A DNA stretch of 12,190 nt. It comes from Candidatus Latescibacterota bacterium. Its GTDB lineage: Bacteria; Krumholzibacteriota; Krumholzibacteriia; WVZY01; JAKEHA01. The notes under the pieces are model-generated. The model worked only from the letters and a program-made list of their open reading frames with translations, did no database searches and was not told the DNA's origin. The stretch spans positions 1 through 12,190 of the forward strand of contig JAKEHA010000063.1 of the NCBI GenBank assembly GCA_022615275.1, given 5' to 3'. The position numbers were made by a program, and so were the translations under genes. Positions 6,521-12,190 of the stretch are shown here, one piece after another. Each line of letters opens with the position of its first letter. The first letter of the stretch is position 1.

Positions 6521-7783
6521 TTACTGGACCAGGACCATGCGCGCGACGCGCTGGCCCAGCGGCGTCGACACGCGGAACATATACACGCCCGACGCGACGC
6601 GATCGCCGTTGGTGTTGCGGCCGTCCCATCGCAGCGAGTGTTCGCCGGCCCCCAGGTTGGATCCGTTCGCGAGTGTGCGCACCTTGGCACCGGTCACCGA
6701 CCATACTTCGGCGGTGACCGGAAGCGCGCGCGGCAGCGTGAAGCGAACGTTGGTCGATGGATTGAACGGGTTGGGCACGACCCCCTCGATGGTGAAGCCG
6801 TCCAGCGCGGGTGCCTCGACCCCGGTCGCGGTTACGTCGAGCACGACCTTGAACGTGAAGGGCGAGTTGCTCGCGTTGCTGTTCACGGTGACGACACAGC
6901 TGTCCTCCGTCGCACCCGTGGGTGTCACACACACCAAGATGGGGGTGCTGCCGCCGGGCGGAACCGTGCTCGCGGTCGGCGTCGTGTCGACGCTGAAGGG
7001 CGCGCTGCCACACCCGGTAACACTGGTGATGTTCAGGTCGTCACAGCCGTTGTTGACGACATAGACCGTGTCGCACGAGGTCGTCGACATGGGCGGGTTC
7101 GAGAACACGGTGCGAACGGGGTTCGCACTGCCGGTCACCGCGAGCGAGCGATACTTCACGTAGAATACCCAGTCGCCGGTTACGCCCAGCGCGCACGCAT
7201 CGTTCCAGCCGTTCGCGTAGACGACGTTCTTGCCCACTTGGCAGCCGTTGCCGTCACTCACCACGCTGGCGGCGAAGGGATTGCCCGCGTTGGCGTTGAA
7301 GAACTCGAGCGCTACCGTAAACGGCCCCGACGCAATCGTGATCTCGCCGGGCAAGGCCTCGAGATTGAACTCGTTGAAGAAACCGTCGGTGAGCACGGGT
7401 CCGACGAGCGAGAAGATGGGCGCGCCGGGGTTCGGAAGGCCCCCCGCATAGATGTGGACCGCCTCTTCGACGGATTGTCCCGTTCCGCCGAACACCGAGC
7501 TCCACGCGATGCCGACCTTGAGTATCTCGATGGGGTATTGGTTCGCGGGCAGCGTGAACACCGAGCCCGCCTGTTCGTTCTGGGCGAAGCACGGGCACCC
7601 GTTCTGCGTCGTCCCCGTGTAGTTCTGGAACTGCTGTTCCGTGCACTGCGCGCCGGCATCGCGAGCGGCAGTCGCCAGGACCACCGCCAGCGCGGTCGCG
7701 AGCAACGCTCCCTTCCGGGGAACAATACGACCCGGGTCGACGGTATGCAGGATGGAGTGTGATTGTGTTTCGCGCACGAGCAT
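6521..7783 (-). CDS. Secreted surface protein with Ig-like repeat and C-terminal FlgD-like Ig module
   Basis: 420 aa from ATG 7783. A long basic N-region precedes the hydrophobic core ALLATALAVVLATAA, with likely cleavage after AGA (45). The mature N-terminal part (about 46-220) has paired cysteines (NGCPCF, GNGCQVG, NDACALG) and reads as an extracellular beta-rich domain. Residues about 225-320 resemble an ASPM-SPD2-hydin or choice-of-anchor-D Ig module, again with cysteines. The C-terminus (about 330-420) is a FlgD-type Ig module with VPNPFNPSTNVRFTLP, WDGRNTNGDRVASGVYMFRV and a terminal MVLVQ, which in FCB-group bacteria often marks exported surface proteins. Start choice is uncertain: GAGGT at 7786-7790 is only 2 nt from ATG 7783 but 8 nt from the GTG at 7777; ATG 7792 is also in frame. 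A minus-strand terminator lies about 80 nt upstream. Confidence 0.83.
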   Translation of the reverse strand: MLVRETQSHSILHTVDPGRIVPRKGALLATALAVVLATAARDAGAQCTEQQFQNYTGTTQNGCPCFAQNEQAGSVFTLPANQYPIEILKVGIAWSSVFGGTGQSVEEAVHIYAGGLPNPGAPIFSLVGPVLTDGFFNEFNLEALPGEITIASGPFTVALEFFNANAGNPFAASVVSDGNGCQVGKNVVYANGWNDACALGVTGDWVFYVKYRSLAVTGSANPVRTVFSNPPMSTTSCDTVYVVNNGCDDLNITSVTGCGSAPFSVDTTPTASTVPPGGSTPILVCVTPTGATEDSCVVTVNSNASNSPFTFKVVLDVTATGVEAPALDGFTIEGVVPNPFNPSTNVRFTLPRALPVTAEVWSVTGAKVRTLANGSNLGAGEHSLRWDGRNTNGDRVASGVYMFRVSTPLGQRVARMVLVQ

Positions 7784-7862
7784 GCACCTCATTCGGGCAC
7801 ATTGGGCCCTCAAGGGAACTCCCCGAGTAGCGGCCGCAAGCGACATGCCAGCGCGATCCGGC

Positions 7863-7895
7863 AAAAAAGTCGGGGTCCCTTGGCAGGGACCCCGA
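7863..7895 (-). terminator. Rho-independent terminator (minus strand)
   Basis: Read on the minus strand, an 11-bp perfect stem (arms 7885-7895 and 7870-7880, of the form TCGGGGTCCCT paired with AGGGACCCCGA) closes a 4-nt loop. It is followed after one C by six T (7868-7863). This is a textbook intrinsic terminator in that direction only; the plus strand has no T-run after the stem. No convincing protein gene lies upstream on this strand, and the surface-protein gene begins about 80 nt downstream. Confidence 0.85.
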
Positions 7896-7973
7896 CCGGG
7901 ATCAGTATCGGTGGCGTTGGGTTTCCCCCGAATGCGGGGTGACCTTAGAAAGCCACGAACGTGGAGTCATCCC

Positions 7974-8018
7974 TTACGGGGACGCCACCTCCACTAAGCC
8001 GCGACTATCTGTACTCAC
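7974..8018 (-). CDS. Possible 14-codon leader peptide
   Basis: A GTG at 8018 with a full AAGGAGGT site at 6 nt spacing opens a 14-codon frame (VSTDSRGLVEVASP) ending in TAA at 7974. The same frame then holds ATG 7970 and 22 more codons to TGA at 7902, just before the terminator. The ribosome site is the strongest in the window, yet the product is tiny. It may be a leader peptide, or the site may serve another purpose in the RNA. Composition gives no independent support for coding. Confidence 0.25.
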   Translation of the reverse strand: MSTDSRGLVEVASP

Positions 8019-8135
8019 TGGATCACCTCCTTCAGGGCGTGCCCAATGATCGGCGAGACCCACCTCGCCCGGCCCCTCGAACCGCCCGGGTTCGTCGGCG
8101 CCGTCGCGACCTTCGTCGCGATGCCATCGGCGGAA

Positions 8136-8164
8136 AAGCTATGAAAGGAACGGCGGGTCGTAAA
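8136..8164 (-). promoter_or_regulatory. Possible promoter for the leader RNA/surface-protein operon
   Basis: Minus-strand TTTACG (8159-8164), 17-bp spacer, TAGCTT (8136-8141). The match is four of six at -35 and three of six at -10. It would start an RNA near 8129 running through the structured element to the terminator. I see no better promoter between the terminator and the surface-protein start. Confidence 0.3.
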
Positions 8165-8202
8165 GAAGAATTTTGGGCGATGGGTCGGCAGAATCGTCCC
8201 TC

Positions 8203-8232
8203 TTGTCACGCGCGGGATTCTTCCTCCATAAT
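8203..8232 (+). promoter_or_regulatory. Promoter for the DUF4287/SRPBCC gene
   Basis: TTGTCA (8203-8208), 18-bp spacer, CATAAT (8227-8232): each box matches five of six consensus bases. The start would fall near 8239, leaving a GC-rich 5' leader of about 165 nt before the ATG at 8403, long enough to hold regulatory structure. Confidence 0.5.
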
Positions 8233-8402
8233 GGCGACCGGGCGACCATCCACGCCCAACCCCTTCGGTCCTCCCCCAGCGAGGGCCTTCGTGGGGCAAA
8301 GGGGGGCATACTCCCGGATCACGCATCGTCGACACTTTCGTTGCCGAGCGAGGCTCGCTGCTGGGGGGCGGGTTGCGCGCGGCTTTCGAAAGGATGATCG
8401 AG

Positions 8403-9071
8403 ATGCCGAAGCAAAAAGATCTAAAGCGCCTCGTGCGCTCCCGCATGCAGAAGACGGGCGAGTCGTACACCACCGCCCGCGTTCACCTCACCCGCACCAA
8501 GAAAGCACCCGCGAAGACCGCCGCCGAGTTCGAAACGCTCGCGGGGATCAAGGATGCCACCATCCTCGCCAAGTCCGGTAAAGCGTGGGCCGAATGGGTC
8601 CGCATTCTCGATGCGATCGACGGCGCGAACCTCCCGCACCGCGACATCGCGTCGTTCGTGCACGACGAACACGGCGTCGACGGCTGGTGGTCGCAATCGG
8701 TGACCGTCGGCTACGAGCGCATCAAGGGCCTGCGCGAGATCGGGCAGCGGCGCAGCGGCGCGTACGAGGCGTCGAAGAGCAAGACGCTCCCCGTGCGGGC
8801 TGCGGTCGCGTTCGACGCGTTCGTCAACGCGCGCACGCGCAAGAAGTGGCTCGCGGACGTCGCGTTCACCGTCCGCAAGGCCACCCCGTCCAAGTCGGTG
8901 CGCATCACGTGGCCCGACGGAACCGACGTCACGGTGTGGATCACTCCCAAGGGAGAGAAATGCTCCGTGGCGGTTCAGCACACCAAGCTCGTTTCGAGGG
9001 CGGCCCAAGCCTCGTACAAGGTGTACTGGGCGGAGAAACTCGCGGCGCTGGTGGAGTTGTTGGGCGACTAA
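8403..9071 (+). CDS. DUF4287 domain protein with C-terminal SRPBCC-like domain
   Basis: 222 aa, no signal peptide. The N-terminal 30 residues (LVRSRMQKTGESYTTARVHL) are a basic helical motif found at the start of several DUF4287-type proteins. Residues about 52-130 are DUF4287: SGKAWAEWVRILDA, HRDIASFV, then GVDGWWSQSVTVGYERIKGL (91-110) and REIGQ. Residues about 133-222 look like an AHSA1/SRPBCC fold: a KKWLADV turn, RITWPDGTDVTVWI, and VAVQHTKLVS followed by a final amphipathic helix with YWAEKLAALVELL. Such proteins are cytoplasmic and of unknown function; SRPBCC folds usually bind hydrophobic ligands. The start at ATG 8403 is favoured by AAAGGA about 8 nt upstream; ATG 8394 is too close to it. 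Its stop TAA interlocks with the stop of the convergent SGNH gene. Confidence 0.85.
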   Translation: MPKQKDLKRLVRSRMQKTGESYTTARVHLTRTKKAPAKTAAEFETLAGIKDATILAKSGKAWAEWVRILDAIDGANLPHRDIASFVHDEHGVDGWWSQSVTVGYERIKGLREIGQRRSGAYEASKSKTLPVRAAVAFDAFVNARTRKKWLADVAFTVRKATPSKSVRITWPDGTDVTVWITPKGEKCSVAVQHTKLVSRAAQASYKVYWAEKLAALVELLGD

Positions 9072-10255
9072 CGGCGCGCGTGGTGATCGAGCGACGACGC
9101 GACCACGTCGCGCAATAGCTCGGCGACAAGCGCGTTGGCGGCGACGTTGGGGTGGGCGTCGTGCTCGAAGTAGAGCGGCTCCTTCTGCGCGGCCGCGCGG
9201 AATTCTTCGATCGGGTAGTGGTACTCGATTCCGCGCGCCGCGCAGAAGGCGGCCAGCCGCTGGTAGGGACGCGCGAAATCCATGTGGATCGGATCGACGC
9301 CGGTGCGCTTCATCATCTCCGCTCGCCACGGCTCGTCCACTTCGATCTGGGCCGGAAACGCCAGCACCACTAGCTCCGCCGAATCCTCGCGACAATCCGC
9401 CGCGAGACGCTCGAGTACGCGCTCCGTCACGCACCACGCGCCGTCGATGGCCTCACCGCCGCGCACGTCGTACACGGACCAATGCGATAGATGGCGGTTG
9501 GCTTCGTAGCCGTGCGTTACGAAGCGCGGATCTTCCACCGCGTGGTGCTGGTACTCGCGCATGTCGAAGCGTCGCTTGACCCACAGCAGGAGCCGGCTCT
9601 TGCGCAGCGTGCGCCTGGCGCGGGCCGAGAAGCTCAATCTCGTGGGCGGCGTGGGCGGCTCCAAGCGCAGCGTTTCGCCGTCGCACACGAAGCGCGGCTT
9701 GGTGCCGACCTCGATCAGCGGTCCGCGCAGACCGTTGTTGACCACGTCGTTTTGTCCCAGGAACGCCAGCACGACGACGTCGGGCCGTAAGCGGCGCAGC
9801 GACGATTCGTAGAAGAGCATCTCCTGGTCGGTTCCCCACCCCGGGACGCCCCCGTTGATCACTTCCACGTGGTCGGGCAGCGAACGATCGAGAAGGTCGG
9901 AGAAGCGCTCGCCCCCATTCAATCCCACACCGAACACGAACGAATCCCCGAGGATCAGCACACGGCGCGTGTCGCGCGGCTTTTCCAGGGCGAGCTTGCG
10001 ATCGCGTAGTCCCAGCGAGTTGACGTCGATCCGATAGCGCAGTCCGCGCTGCGAGTCGACGCTCACGAGCGATGCGTTGGGTTCGAGACTCCACCCGAGC
10101 ACGGGATCGTAGTGAATGACGCTACCGAGGAACTCGGGGTGATAGACGAGACGCAGCGTGAGCTCCGCCGCGACGGCGAGAACGAAGACCGTGACCAAGA
10201 GCAGGATCGCGTTGGCGCGACCGGTCGACGAGGAGAGTGAATGATTCCTGGCCAT
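9068..10255 (-). CDS. Membrane-anchored SGNH/GDSL hydrolase
   Basis: 395 aa. An N-terminal TM segment (about 16-36) anchors the protein with the catalytic part probably outside the membrane. Block I is VLILGDSFVFGVG with nucleophile S105. The oxyanion glycine is likely in VINGGVPGWGTDQE (about 132-145), block III is FLGQNDV (N169), and block V is HDAHPN with D366 and H368. All catalytic positions are present. The HYDPVLGWSLEPN and YRIDVNSLGLRD stretches before block I are typical of large SGNH proteins associated with polysaccharide acetyl group chemistry or esterase activity; the substrate is not evident. A basic insert lies at about 205-235. The start is ATG 10255, with only a weak ribosome site but a good extended -10 at 10309-10317. 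It converges on the DUF4287 gene with overlapping stop codons and diverges from the cysteine-rich peptide gene. Confidence 0.9.
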   Translation of the reverse strand: MARNHSLSSSTGRANAILLLVTVFVLAVAAELTLRLVYHPEFLGSVIHYDPVLGWSLEPNASLVSVDSQRGLRYRIDVNSLGLRDRKLALEKPRDTRRVLILGDSFVFGVGLNGGERFSDLLDRSLPDHVEVINGGVPGWGTDQEMLFYESSLRRLRPDVVVLAFLGQNDVVNNGLRGPLIEVGTKPRFVCDGETLRLEPPTPPTRLSFSARARRTLRKSRLLLWVKRRFDMREYQHHAVEDPRFVTHGYEANRHLSHWSVYDVRGGEAIDGAWCVTERVLERLAADCREDSAELVVLAFPAQIEVDEPWRAEMMKRTGVDPIHMDFARPYQRLAAFCAARGIEYHYPIEEFRAAAQKEPLYFEHDAHPNVAANALVAELLRDVVASSLDHHARR

Positions 10256-10308
10256 AGTGCTGTACCGCTCGTTTCAAGCGCAGCCCCGCCCCTAGCGCCA
10301 GCGGCCGG

Positions 10309-10317
10309 ATTGTAGCA
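10309..10317 (-). promoter_or_regulatory. Extended -10 promoter element for the SGNH hydrolase gene
   Basis: TGCTACAAT on the minus strand (hexamer TACAAT at 10309-10314, TG at 10316-10317); five of six bases match the -10 consensus. No clear -35 is seen at 16-18 bp. The predicted leader is about 45 nt. Confidence 0.5.
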
Positions 10318-10366
10318 CAGGGACGCCCGCGACCGGTAGCGTCGGCGCCGCGGTTCGACCACCGTA

Positions 10367-10395
10367 TTGACACGACACCGGACTGGGGCTAACCT
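10367..10395 (+). promoter_or_regulatory. Strong promoter for the cysteine-rich peptide gene
   Basis: A perfect TTGACA (10367-10372), 17-bp spacer, and TAACCT (10390-10395). Transcription would start near 10402, leaving a leader of about 23 nt that holds GGGGAGGTGA (10411-10420) four bases before the ATG. Perfect -35, ideal spacing and a very strong ribosome site together predict high expression. Confidence 0.65.
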
Positions 10396-10424
10396 CCCAA
10401 CTCCAACCGAGGGGAGGTGAAATT

Positions 10425-10631
10425 ATGAAGAAGTTGACCGCGATTCTGGCTCTGGCCGGAGTGTTCGGTATCGGTGCGCTCGTCGGTTTGAGGGCGACCC
10501 CCGCGCAGGCCAGCCTGTGTTATTACCGCTGCATTTGTAGCGTGGCGTACAAGTGCTGTTCGACGCCGACGGGCACCTCGTGCAAGGCGGTACCGAACGC
10601 GCCCATCGAGTGTCCGCAAGTCGCCTGCTAG
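10425..10631 (+). CDS. Exported cysteine-rich small protein (68 aa)
   Basis: MKKLTAILALAGVFGIGALVGL is a classic signal peptide; cleavage is likely after AQA (27-29). The mature product would be about 39 residues with eight cysteines (C32, C36, C38, C44, C45, C53, C63, C68), a CxxxCxC cluster followed by a CC pair, and a C-terminal Cys. An even number of cysteines in an exported peptide suggests four disulfides, although metal binding or covalent modification is possible. I do not recognise a family. It has the best promoter and ribosome site of the window, and the next gene on the strand (68 nt on) is a membrane-anchored thioredoxin-fold protein, so a folding or redox link is a natural inference. 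Spurious ORF status is unlikely given the signal peptide, ribosome site and promoter. Confidence 0.82.
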   Translation: MKKLTAILALAGVFGIGALVGLRATPAQASLCYYRCICSVAYKCCSTPTGTSCKAVPNAPIECPQVAC

Positions 10632-10638
10632 GCGCGTC

Positions 10639-10683
10639 ATCGACGCGACGGCGGGTCGGCTGGCTTGACCGCCTCGCGTCGAT
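10639..10683 (+). other. Stable intercistronic hairpin between the peptide and thioredoxin genes
   Basis: Arms 10639-10657 and 10667-10683 pair over 17 bp (ATCGACGCGA with TCGCGTCGAT, then GGCGG and TC against GACCGCC), interrupted by two single-base bulges in the left arm; the loop is 9 nt. No T-run follows, so it is not a standard intrinsic terminator. It lies 7 nt after the peptide stop and 5 nt before the AGGGAG ribosome site of the next gene. It probably stabilises the upstream message, reduces read-through, or limits translation of the downstream gene. Confidence 0.7.
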
Positions 10684-10699
10684 CCTCAGGGAGTGAAGA

Positions 10700-11260
10700 A
10701 TGCTGCATCATCCCAATCGCCCGTTTCGATGGATCCTGTTCGCCGCGCTCGCGCTGGCGGTCGGGCTGGCCGGCGTTCAATTCGGCCGCGTGCTCCGCAA
10801 CCGTTCCGCGCCCGTGGTGGCCGAAGCGCCCCCGTTTCCCTTCCGCCCCGGCGACGCGTTCCCCGACGTCGCCCTGTCCGATTCGCTCGGCACGATCGTG
10901 CGCAGCGATTCGCTCCTCGCGGGCCGCGGCGCCGTCGTGTTGTTCCTCGACCCGAATTGCGACGGGTGCACCGACATGTCGATTCGCTGGGAGCACGCGC
11001 TCGCCGAGGGCACCATCGACCCCGCGCGTGTGTTCGCTGTGAGTCGCGCGAGCGCCGGGATCAATCGGGACTATCGCGCCGCCAACCGCTTGCGCTTCCC
11101 CATCTATCGAGACGTCGAGGACGCGTTCCTGAACCGATACCGCGTGACGAGCTATCCGCTGGAGGTCGTGGTGGGGCGATCGGGGACGATACGCTCGCTG
11201 AGCGACGACTCCGTATCGCCGGTCGACGACGACGCGGTACGCGCATCTCTGTCCGAGTAG
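10700..11260 (+). CDS. Membrane-anchored thioredoxin-fold protein (AhpC-TSA/TlpA-like) with CDGC motif
   Basis: 186 aa. A signal anchor (about 11-30) precedes a Pro-rich linker and a Redoxin/TlpA-type domain. PGDAFPDVALSDSLG (50-64) is the usual entry strand, VVLFLDPNCDGCTDM (79-93) carries the redox pair C87-D88-G89-C90, and SYPLEVVVG gives the cis-proline P153. FLDPNC and FPIYRDVEDAFLNRYRV are typical of this fold. The active site should face the periplasm or cell exterior, where it could reduce or shuffle disulfides. The ATG at 10700 has AGGGAG 6 nt upstream. It follows the cysteine-rich peptide gene in the same direction across a stable hairpin. Its stop lies 3 nt from that of the convergent permease gene. 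The exact subfamily (TlpA, MauD-like, peroxiredoxin-like) cannot be fixed by eye; the CxxC favours thiol-disulfide exchange rather than peroxidase activity. Confidence 0.85.
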   Translation: MLHHPNRPFRWILFAALALAVGLAGVQFGRVLRNRSAPVVAEAPPFPFRPGDAFPDVALSDSLGTIVRSDSLLAGRGAVVLFLDPNCDGCTDMSIRWEHALAEGTIDPARVFAVSRASAGINRDYRAANRLRFPIYRDVEDAFLNRYRVTSYPLEVVVGRSGTIRSLSDDSVSPVDDDAVRASLSE

Positions 11261-11263
11261 TGC

Positions 11264-12190
11264 CTACGTGGAGACGCGTCGGCGGAAGCGGAGAGCGTAC
11301 AACGCGCACGCGGCTGCGATCCACAGCACGCCGATCCAGGCCGCCGCGCGATTCGGCGAGAGCAGGAACGCGCCGTAGATGATGACGCATTCGAACAAGA
11401 CGAACACGACGGGCACGATGGGATAGAGCGGCGCGCGCACGGGCCGTTCGGCGTCGGGACGCTTGCGGCGCAACACGATCAGCGCCGCGCCCGTCAGCCC
11501 GAAGAACACGGCGTCGATCAAAACCAGCCCGGTTAGCAGCTTGTCGATGCCGCCTTTGCCGGCCAACAGGATCAGCGACGCGCTGATCGACGCGACCAGG
11601 ACGATCGCGAGCGCGGGTGTCGCGAAGCGCGGATGCGCGTTTCCGAACACGGAGAAGAAGCGGCCATCGCGCGCCATCCCGTACAACAAGCGCGGACCCG
11701 ACAGAATCTGCACGTTGAGCACGCCAAAGGCCGAGAGTGCTACCGCCAGGGCGATCAAGCGCGAGCCGACGCCCGGCCACACCACCGAGACCGCATCCGC
11801 GGCCAGCGCACTGCTCCCCGCGACTCCGTCGAACCCCAGCAAGTGGAAGTAGGCCCAGTTGACGAGGGTGTAGACCGCGATCACGACCGCGACGCCGAGC
11901 ACGATGGCGAGGGGAACGTTGCGACGCGGATTCTTCACCTCGCCGCCCACCCACAGCGCGTACTGCCAGCCGCCGTAGGCGAACAGCGTGGGCACGAGGC
12001 CCGCGAAGAGTCTCGCGCCGAGGGAGTGCTCGGGCGCTGCCGCGACGCCGCGCGCAACCGGCGCCGTTGGGTGCGTCGCGAATACGGCGAGCGCTGCGAT
12101 CAGCAAAAGCGCTCCCACCTTCGCCAGCACGGTGGCGTTCTGAATCGCGGCGCCCCAGCGCACGCCCACGATATTCGCGCCGGCCGCGGC
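11264..12190 (-). CDS. APC-family amino acid permease, N-terminus cut by window edge
   Basis: The frame is open to the right edge; 308 codons are visible. The codons before the GTG at 12169 also read as protein (AAAGANIVGVRWGAAIQN), matching the usual NxxGVRxGAxxQN entry to TM5, so the true start lies outside. Eight hydrophobic segments are visible of an expected twelve. FAYGGWQYALWVGGEVKNPRR is the hallmark TM6-TM7 stretch of YfnA/LAT-type amino acid permeases, and LSGPRLLYGMARDGRFF is the conserved loop following TM8. The inner-membrane protein probably exchanges or imports an amino acid; specificity is not evident. It is a different subfamily from the permease at 1329-3350: no soluble C-terminal domain, and it ends in a short basic tail. 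The stop is 3 nt from that of the convergent thioredoxin-fold gene. Confidence 0.92.
   Translation of the reverse strand, partial: AAAGANIVGVRWGAAIQNATVLAKVGALLLIAALAVFATHPTAPVARGVAAAPEHSLGARLFAGLVPTLFAYGGWQYALWVGGEVKNPRRNVPLAIVLGVAVVIAVYTLVNWAYFHLLGFDGVAGSSALAADAVSVVWPGVGSRLIALAVALSAFGVLNVQILSGPRLLYGMARDGRFFSVFGNAHPRFATPALAIVLVASISASLILLAGKGGIDKLLTGLVLIDAVFFGLTGAALIVLRRKRPDAERPVRAPLYPIVPVVFVLFECVIIYGAFLLSPNRAAAWIGVLWIAAACALYALRFRRRVST

Larger units (their letters stand above)
7863..8040 (-). ncRNA. Candidate structured leader or small RNA ending in the terminator
   Basis: The minus strand from about 8040 to the terminator is rich in pairing. GGTGGCGT (7983-7990) can pair with ACGCCACC (7911-7918) and encloses two smaller hairpins, CCAC/GTGG with loop GTTC, and CCCCG/CGGGG with loop CATT. 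The terminator follows about 15 nt after this closing helix. AAGGAGGTGATCCAG at 8018-8032 is complementary over 15 nt to the conserved 16S rRNA 3' end. I recognise no known riboswitch, 6S, SRP, tmRNA or RNase P signature. It may be a free small RNA or an attenuating leader of the surface-protein operon. Confidence 0.4.
7896..8402. other. Long intergenic region without a convincing protein gene
   Basis: Neither strand shows a reading frame with protein-like composition; the frames present give Arg/Pro/Gly-rich translations typical of GC-rich noncoding DNA. Contents: the minus-strand structured element up to about 8040; a twice-repeated GTCGCGA palindromic core near 8103-8121; a possible minus promoter at 8136-8164; a good plus promoter at 8203-8232; and a GC-rich leader for the plus-strand gene at 8403, containing a small CGAGC/GCTCG hairpin at 8345-8357. 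Confidence 0.6.

Noticed and set aside
6266..7762. Very long open frame (498 codons) on the plus strand
   Set aside because: It is antisense to the surface protein and the hypothetical gene; its Arg/His/Val/Gly-rich translation is the usual GC-rich shadow, with no motif.
8018..8032. Exact match to the end of 16S rRNA on the plus strand
   Set aside because: The sequence before it does not resemble 16S helix 44/45 (no GTAACAAGGTA block), so it is not an rRNA end or fragment.
8103..8121. Repeated GTCGCGA palindromic cores as an operator
   Set aside because: Short GC-rich palindromes are frequent in this base composition, the second copy is imperfect, and placement relative to either promoter is not distinctive.
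8015..8473. 152-codon minus-strand frame ending in the strong ribosome-site sequence
   Set aside because: It is antisense to the start of the DUF4287 gene, has no domain or ribosome site, and changes composition along its length; its final residues simply translate AAGGAGGTGATCCAG.

Overview
The window is GC-rich, gene-dense chromosomal DNA with no sign of phage, transposon, CRISPR, tRNA or rRNA. The secreted protein at 6521-7783 carries a C-terminal FlgD-like Ig module with the VPNPFNPST signature. That module is common in FCB-group and related candidate phyla (for example Eisenbacteria, Krumholzibacteria, Latescibacteria). Together with the high GC, I infer an uncultured bacterium of that kind, with modest confidence; no marker gene is present to settle it.

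Layout, left to right. (1) Positions 1-1241, minus strand: an envelope pair of LemA followed by a TPM-domain protein cut by the left edge. (2) 1329-3350, minus: a 12-TM APC-type permease with a soluble C-terminal domain. A divergent promoter region separates it from (3) 3513-4355, plus: a NYN-nuclease/LOTUS RNA-binding protein. (4) 4372-5570, minus: a small lipoprotein (DUF4136-like) followed by a class I methyltransferase that lacks an obvious start codon. (5) 5666-7783, minus: a secreted surface protein followed 12 nt later by an unrecognised cytoplasmic protein. (6) 7784-8402: the only long stretch without a convincing gene. It holds a near-perfect intrinsic terminator on the minus strand, a structured region with an exceptionally long Shine-Dalgarno match, and a plus-strand promoter. 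(7) 8403-9071, plus: a DUF4287 + SRPBCC protein whose stop codon interlocks with that of (8) a membrane-anchored SGNH hydrolase (9068-10255, minus). (9) 10425-11260, plus: a strong consensus promoter driving a 68-aa exported peptide with eight cysteines, then a stable hairpin, then a membrane-anchored thioredoxin-fold protein with a CDGC motif. (10) 11264-12190, minus: the C-terminal two thirds of an APC amino-acid permease, cut by the right edge.

Most of the window is housekeeping or envelope function. Two places stand out. The first is the cysteine-rich peptide/thioredoxin unit, which looks like a dedicated secreted disulfide-peptide system. The second is the leader region upstream of the surface-protein operon, where a terminator with no protein-coding gene in front of it suggests a small RNA or an attenuated leader. 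A recurring extended -10 element (TGCTAY-type) precedes several genes and probably reflects the main sigma factor's preference.
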